DNA of 23,244 nucleotides, taken from positions 1 to 23,244 of the forward strand of contig JAVKLS010000043.1 in assembly GCA_031538565.1 (NCBI GenBank), written 5' to 3'. The translations under genes were made by a program, and so were the position numbers. How positions within the stretch are numbered: the stretch's first letter is position 1; the number at the start of each line of letters is the position of its first letter. A model generated the notes under the pieces. It worked only from the letters and a program-made list of their open reading frames with translations. It did no database searches and had not been told where the DNA came from. Of this stretch, positions 21,796 to 23,244 are shown piece by piece. This DNA is from JASGCK01 sp031538565 (GTDB lineage Bacteria; Pseudomonadota; Gammaproteobacteria; Burkholderiales; Burkholderiaceae_C).

Positions 21796-21888
21796 AAGAC
21801 AATTTAAAGAAGTGTTTGAACGCTTGCATCACCAGTCTTTAGGGGAGTCGGGTGTCTATTAATTTGACTAGGTTCAAGAGGGCGACAA

Positions 21889-22650
21889 ATGAATCAATAC
21901 GATTTAAAAAATAAGTATGCCGTGGTCACAGGCGGAGCCTCTGGCATTGGTTTGGCAATCGCCAAGCGATTGCTTCAGTCGGGCGCATCCGTCATGCTGT
22001 GGGATAAAGACTCAGCAGCGCTAGAGCGGGCTAAGGCGCAACTAGGCAGCGGGGCGGCAACGCACACAGTAGATTTGGCAGAGCATACGCAAGTCGTCAA
22101 TGCTGCCAAGCAATCGCTAGAAAAAAGCCCAAATCAAGCGATTCACATTTTGATTAATAGTGCGGGTATTACAGGTCCTAATGCCACAGTCGTGGAGTAC
22201 CCCATAGATGCATGGCATCAGGTGCTGCAAGTTAATTTAAATGCCTTGTTTTATTGCTGCCGAGAAATTGTCCCCCTTATGAAAGCCAATGGTGATAAGG
22301 GTTACGGCCGTATTGTGAACATTGCCTCCGTTGCGGGAAAGGAGGGCAATCCTAATGCCAGCGCTTACAGCACATCTAAAGCAGCGGTTCTAGGGTTGAC
22401 AAAATCTTTGGGTAAAGAGTTAGCAAACACGGGTATTTGTGTCAATGCGATTACGCCTGCTGCTGTGAAGACGCCGCTTTTCTCTCAAATGAAACAAGAG
22501 CACATCGACTATATGCTTGCCAAAATTCCAATGGGACGTTTTGGTGAAGTTGATGAAATTGCCGCCATGGCGACTTGGCTCTCCAGCGAAGACTGCTCAT
22601 TTAGCACGGGGGCGGTATTTGATGTTTCGGGCGGACGTGCCACTTACTAA
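21889..22650 (+). CDS. SDR family NAD(P)-dependent oxidoreductase
   Basis: 253 residues, a classical short-chain dehydrogenase. The cofactor motif is T14-GGASGIG, then INSAGITGP (NAG variant) and N in LQVNLNALF. The catalytic triad is S147 (NIASVAGKEG), Y160 and K164 (YSTSK). The acidic WDKD after the second strand suggests NAD preference. The C-terminus FDVSGGRATY recurs in SDRs acting on sugar acids and related hydroxy acids, but substrate cannot be assigned. 3-oxoacyl-ACP reductase is the usual default label. GAGGG lies 7 bases before the ATG. It stands alone between the tRNA and the convergent gapA. Confidence 0.88.
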   Translation: MNQYDLKNKYAVVTGGASGIGLAIAKRLLQSGASVMLWDKDSAALERAKAQLGSGAATHTVDLAEHTQVVNAAKQSLEKSPNQAIHILINSAGITGPNATVVEYPIDAWHQVLQVNLNALFYCCREIVPLMKANGDKGYGRIVNIASVAGKEGNPNASAYSTSKAAVLGLTKSLGKELANTGICVNAITPAAVKTPLFSQMKQEHIDYMLAKIPMGRFGEVDEIAAMATWLSSEDCSFSTGAVFDVSGGRATY

Positions 22651-22664
22651 CTGATCCAAAATAG

Positions 22665-22694
22665 TATTTATGGAACTGCTGTGTCCCATAAATA
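22665..22694. terminator. Hairpin between SDR gene and gapA, possible terminator
   Basis: TATTTATGG (22665-22673) pairs perfectly with CCATAAATA (22686-22694) over 9 bases, with a 12-base loop. It lies in the 89-base gap between two convergent genes, where a shared terminator would be expected. No T-run follows on either strand and the stem is AT-rich, so function is uncertain. Confidence 0.35.
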
Positions 22695-22739
22695 GCACAG
22701 GTAGACGCGCGGAGGGCTTGAGCGAGGTGCGTCGCGTTA

Positions 22740-23244
22740 TCAAGCAATGACTCGAACCATCTCGAGACACTTATTGGAGTAGCCCCACTCGTTGTCGTAC
22801 CAGCTCACCACTTTGACGAAGGTACTGTCCAGCGCAATGCCCGCATCGGCATCAAATACGCTGGTGCAGCTCTCGCCCCTAAAGTCGGTCGCCACCACTT
22901 TGTCTTCGGTGTAACCCAGCACGCCTTTAAGCGCGCCTTGCGACTGCGCCTTCATCTCCGCGCAAATGTCTTTGTAGTCGGCGGGATTGTTTAACTCCAC
23001 CGTCAGGTCCACCACCGACACGTCGGACGTGGGTACACGAAAGCTCATGCCCGTGAGTTTTTTGTTGAGTGCAGGAATCACCACGCCCACCGCTTTGGCC
23101 GCACCTGTGGATGAGGGGATGATGTTTTCTAAAATCCCGCGCCCACCGCGCCAGTCTTTATTAGATGGACCGTCCACCGTTTTTTGCGTGGCCGTTGCGG
23201 CGTGTACCGTGGTCATTAGGCCGCGCTTGATGCCCCATTTGTCG
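22740..23244 (-). CDS. gapA: Type I glyceraldehyde-3-phosphate dehydrogenase, C-terminal part
   Basis: The frame is open on the minus strand from the window's right end (KWGIKRGLMTTVHAATATQ) to the stop at 22740, giving 167 whole codons of the C-terminal half. The internal methionine at 23216 is not the start. KTVDGPSNKDWRGGRG, NIIPSSTGAAKAVG, SFRVPTSDVSVVDLTV, GVLGYTEDKVVATDF and VSWYDNEWGYSNK match GapA. The catalytic His is in TTVHA, while the catalytic Cys lies outside the window. The enzyme oxidises glyceraldehyde 3-phosphate with NAD and phosphate in glycolysis. It converges on the SDR gene with an 89-base gap. Confidence 0.95.
   Translation of the reverse strand, partial: DKWGIKRGLMTTVHAATATQKTVDGPSNKDWRGGRGILENIIPSSTGAAKAVGVVIPALNKKLTGMSFRVPTSDVSVVDLTVELNNPADYKDICAEMKAQSQGALKGVLGYTEDKVVATDFRGESCTSVFDADAGIALDSTFVKVVSWYDNEWGYSNKCLEMVRVIA

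Noticed and set aside
21706..21888. tRNA-Ser as an integration site for a mobile element
   Set aside because: No integrase gene and no second copy of the tRNA 3' end are visible in the window; the downstream genes look like ordinary chromosome.
22700..22735. GACGC/GCGTC inverted repeat downstream of gapA
   Set aside because: The stem is only five bases with a loop of about 20 and no T-run on the gapA strand, so it is too weak to call a terminator.

Overview
The window reads as chromosome of a betaproteobacterium of the order Burkholderiales, most likely a Comamonadaceae-type genome. The taxonomic call is inferred from protein resemblance and gene order: yicC-gmk-rpoZ-spoT facing away from a Ser/Thr kinase-PP2C-rph-rdgB-hemW block, with greB beside spoT. 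No ribosomal RNA, CRISPR array or intact insertion sequence is visible. Coding density is very high, and only one stretch over 300 bases (2033-2434) lacks a gene.

Layout. (1) 1-2032: the AT-rich tail of a cystathionine beta-lyase-like gene, then a thiamine-diphosphate enzyme resembling acetolactate synthase. The latter starts in a hexanucleotide repeat of ATG codons and carries a REP-like insertion in frame. (2) 2033-2434: a spacer with a possible degenerate MITE, a hairpin and a possible sigma-54 promoter. (3) 2435-6620: a four-gene ABC importer for general L-amino acids (aapJQMP), with a hairpin terminator after the binding-protein gene. (4) 6642-12353: four tightly packed same-strand genes. 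They are a one-polypeptide N6-adenine methyltransferase with an N-terminal PD-(D/E)xK-like motif (Type IIG-like restriction-modification candidate), rmuC, an MFS transporter and a formyltransferase-fold protein resembling the hydrolase domain of 10-formyl-THF dehydrogenase. (5) 12333-13391: yaeQ and greB, divergent with nearly abutting starts. (6) 13395-17369, minus strand: yicC, gmk, rpoZ, spoT. (7) 17380-21651: Ser/Thr kinase, PP2C phosphatase, rph, rdgB, hemW, mostly overlapping. (8) 21706-23244: tRNA-Ser(UGA), an SDR oxidoreductase, and the C-terminal half of gapA on the minus strand, running off the window.

How the genes work together. The aap genes form one importer. Regions 5-7 are a housekeeping core for RNA metabolism and nucleotide signalling: transcript cleavage (GreB), (p)ppGpp turnover (SpoT), the RNA polymerase omega subunit, GMP kinase, RNA processing (YicC, RNase PH), nucleotide-pool cleaning (RdgB) and a reversible phosphorylation pair. 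The accessory element most worth study is the methyltransferase/nuclease gene with rmuC immediately behind it. Its central part has a distinctly lower GC content than the flanking genes, which suggests transfer or recombination. I found no clearly new multi-gene system. That methyltransferase-rmuC unit and the stand-alone 10-formyl-THF-hydrolase-like protein are the best candidates.
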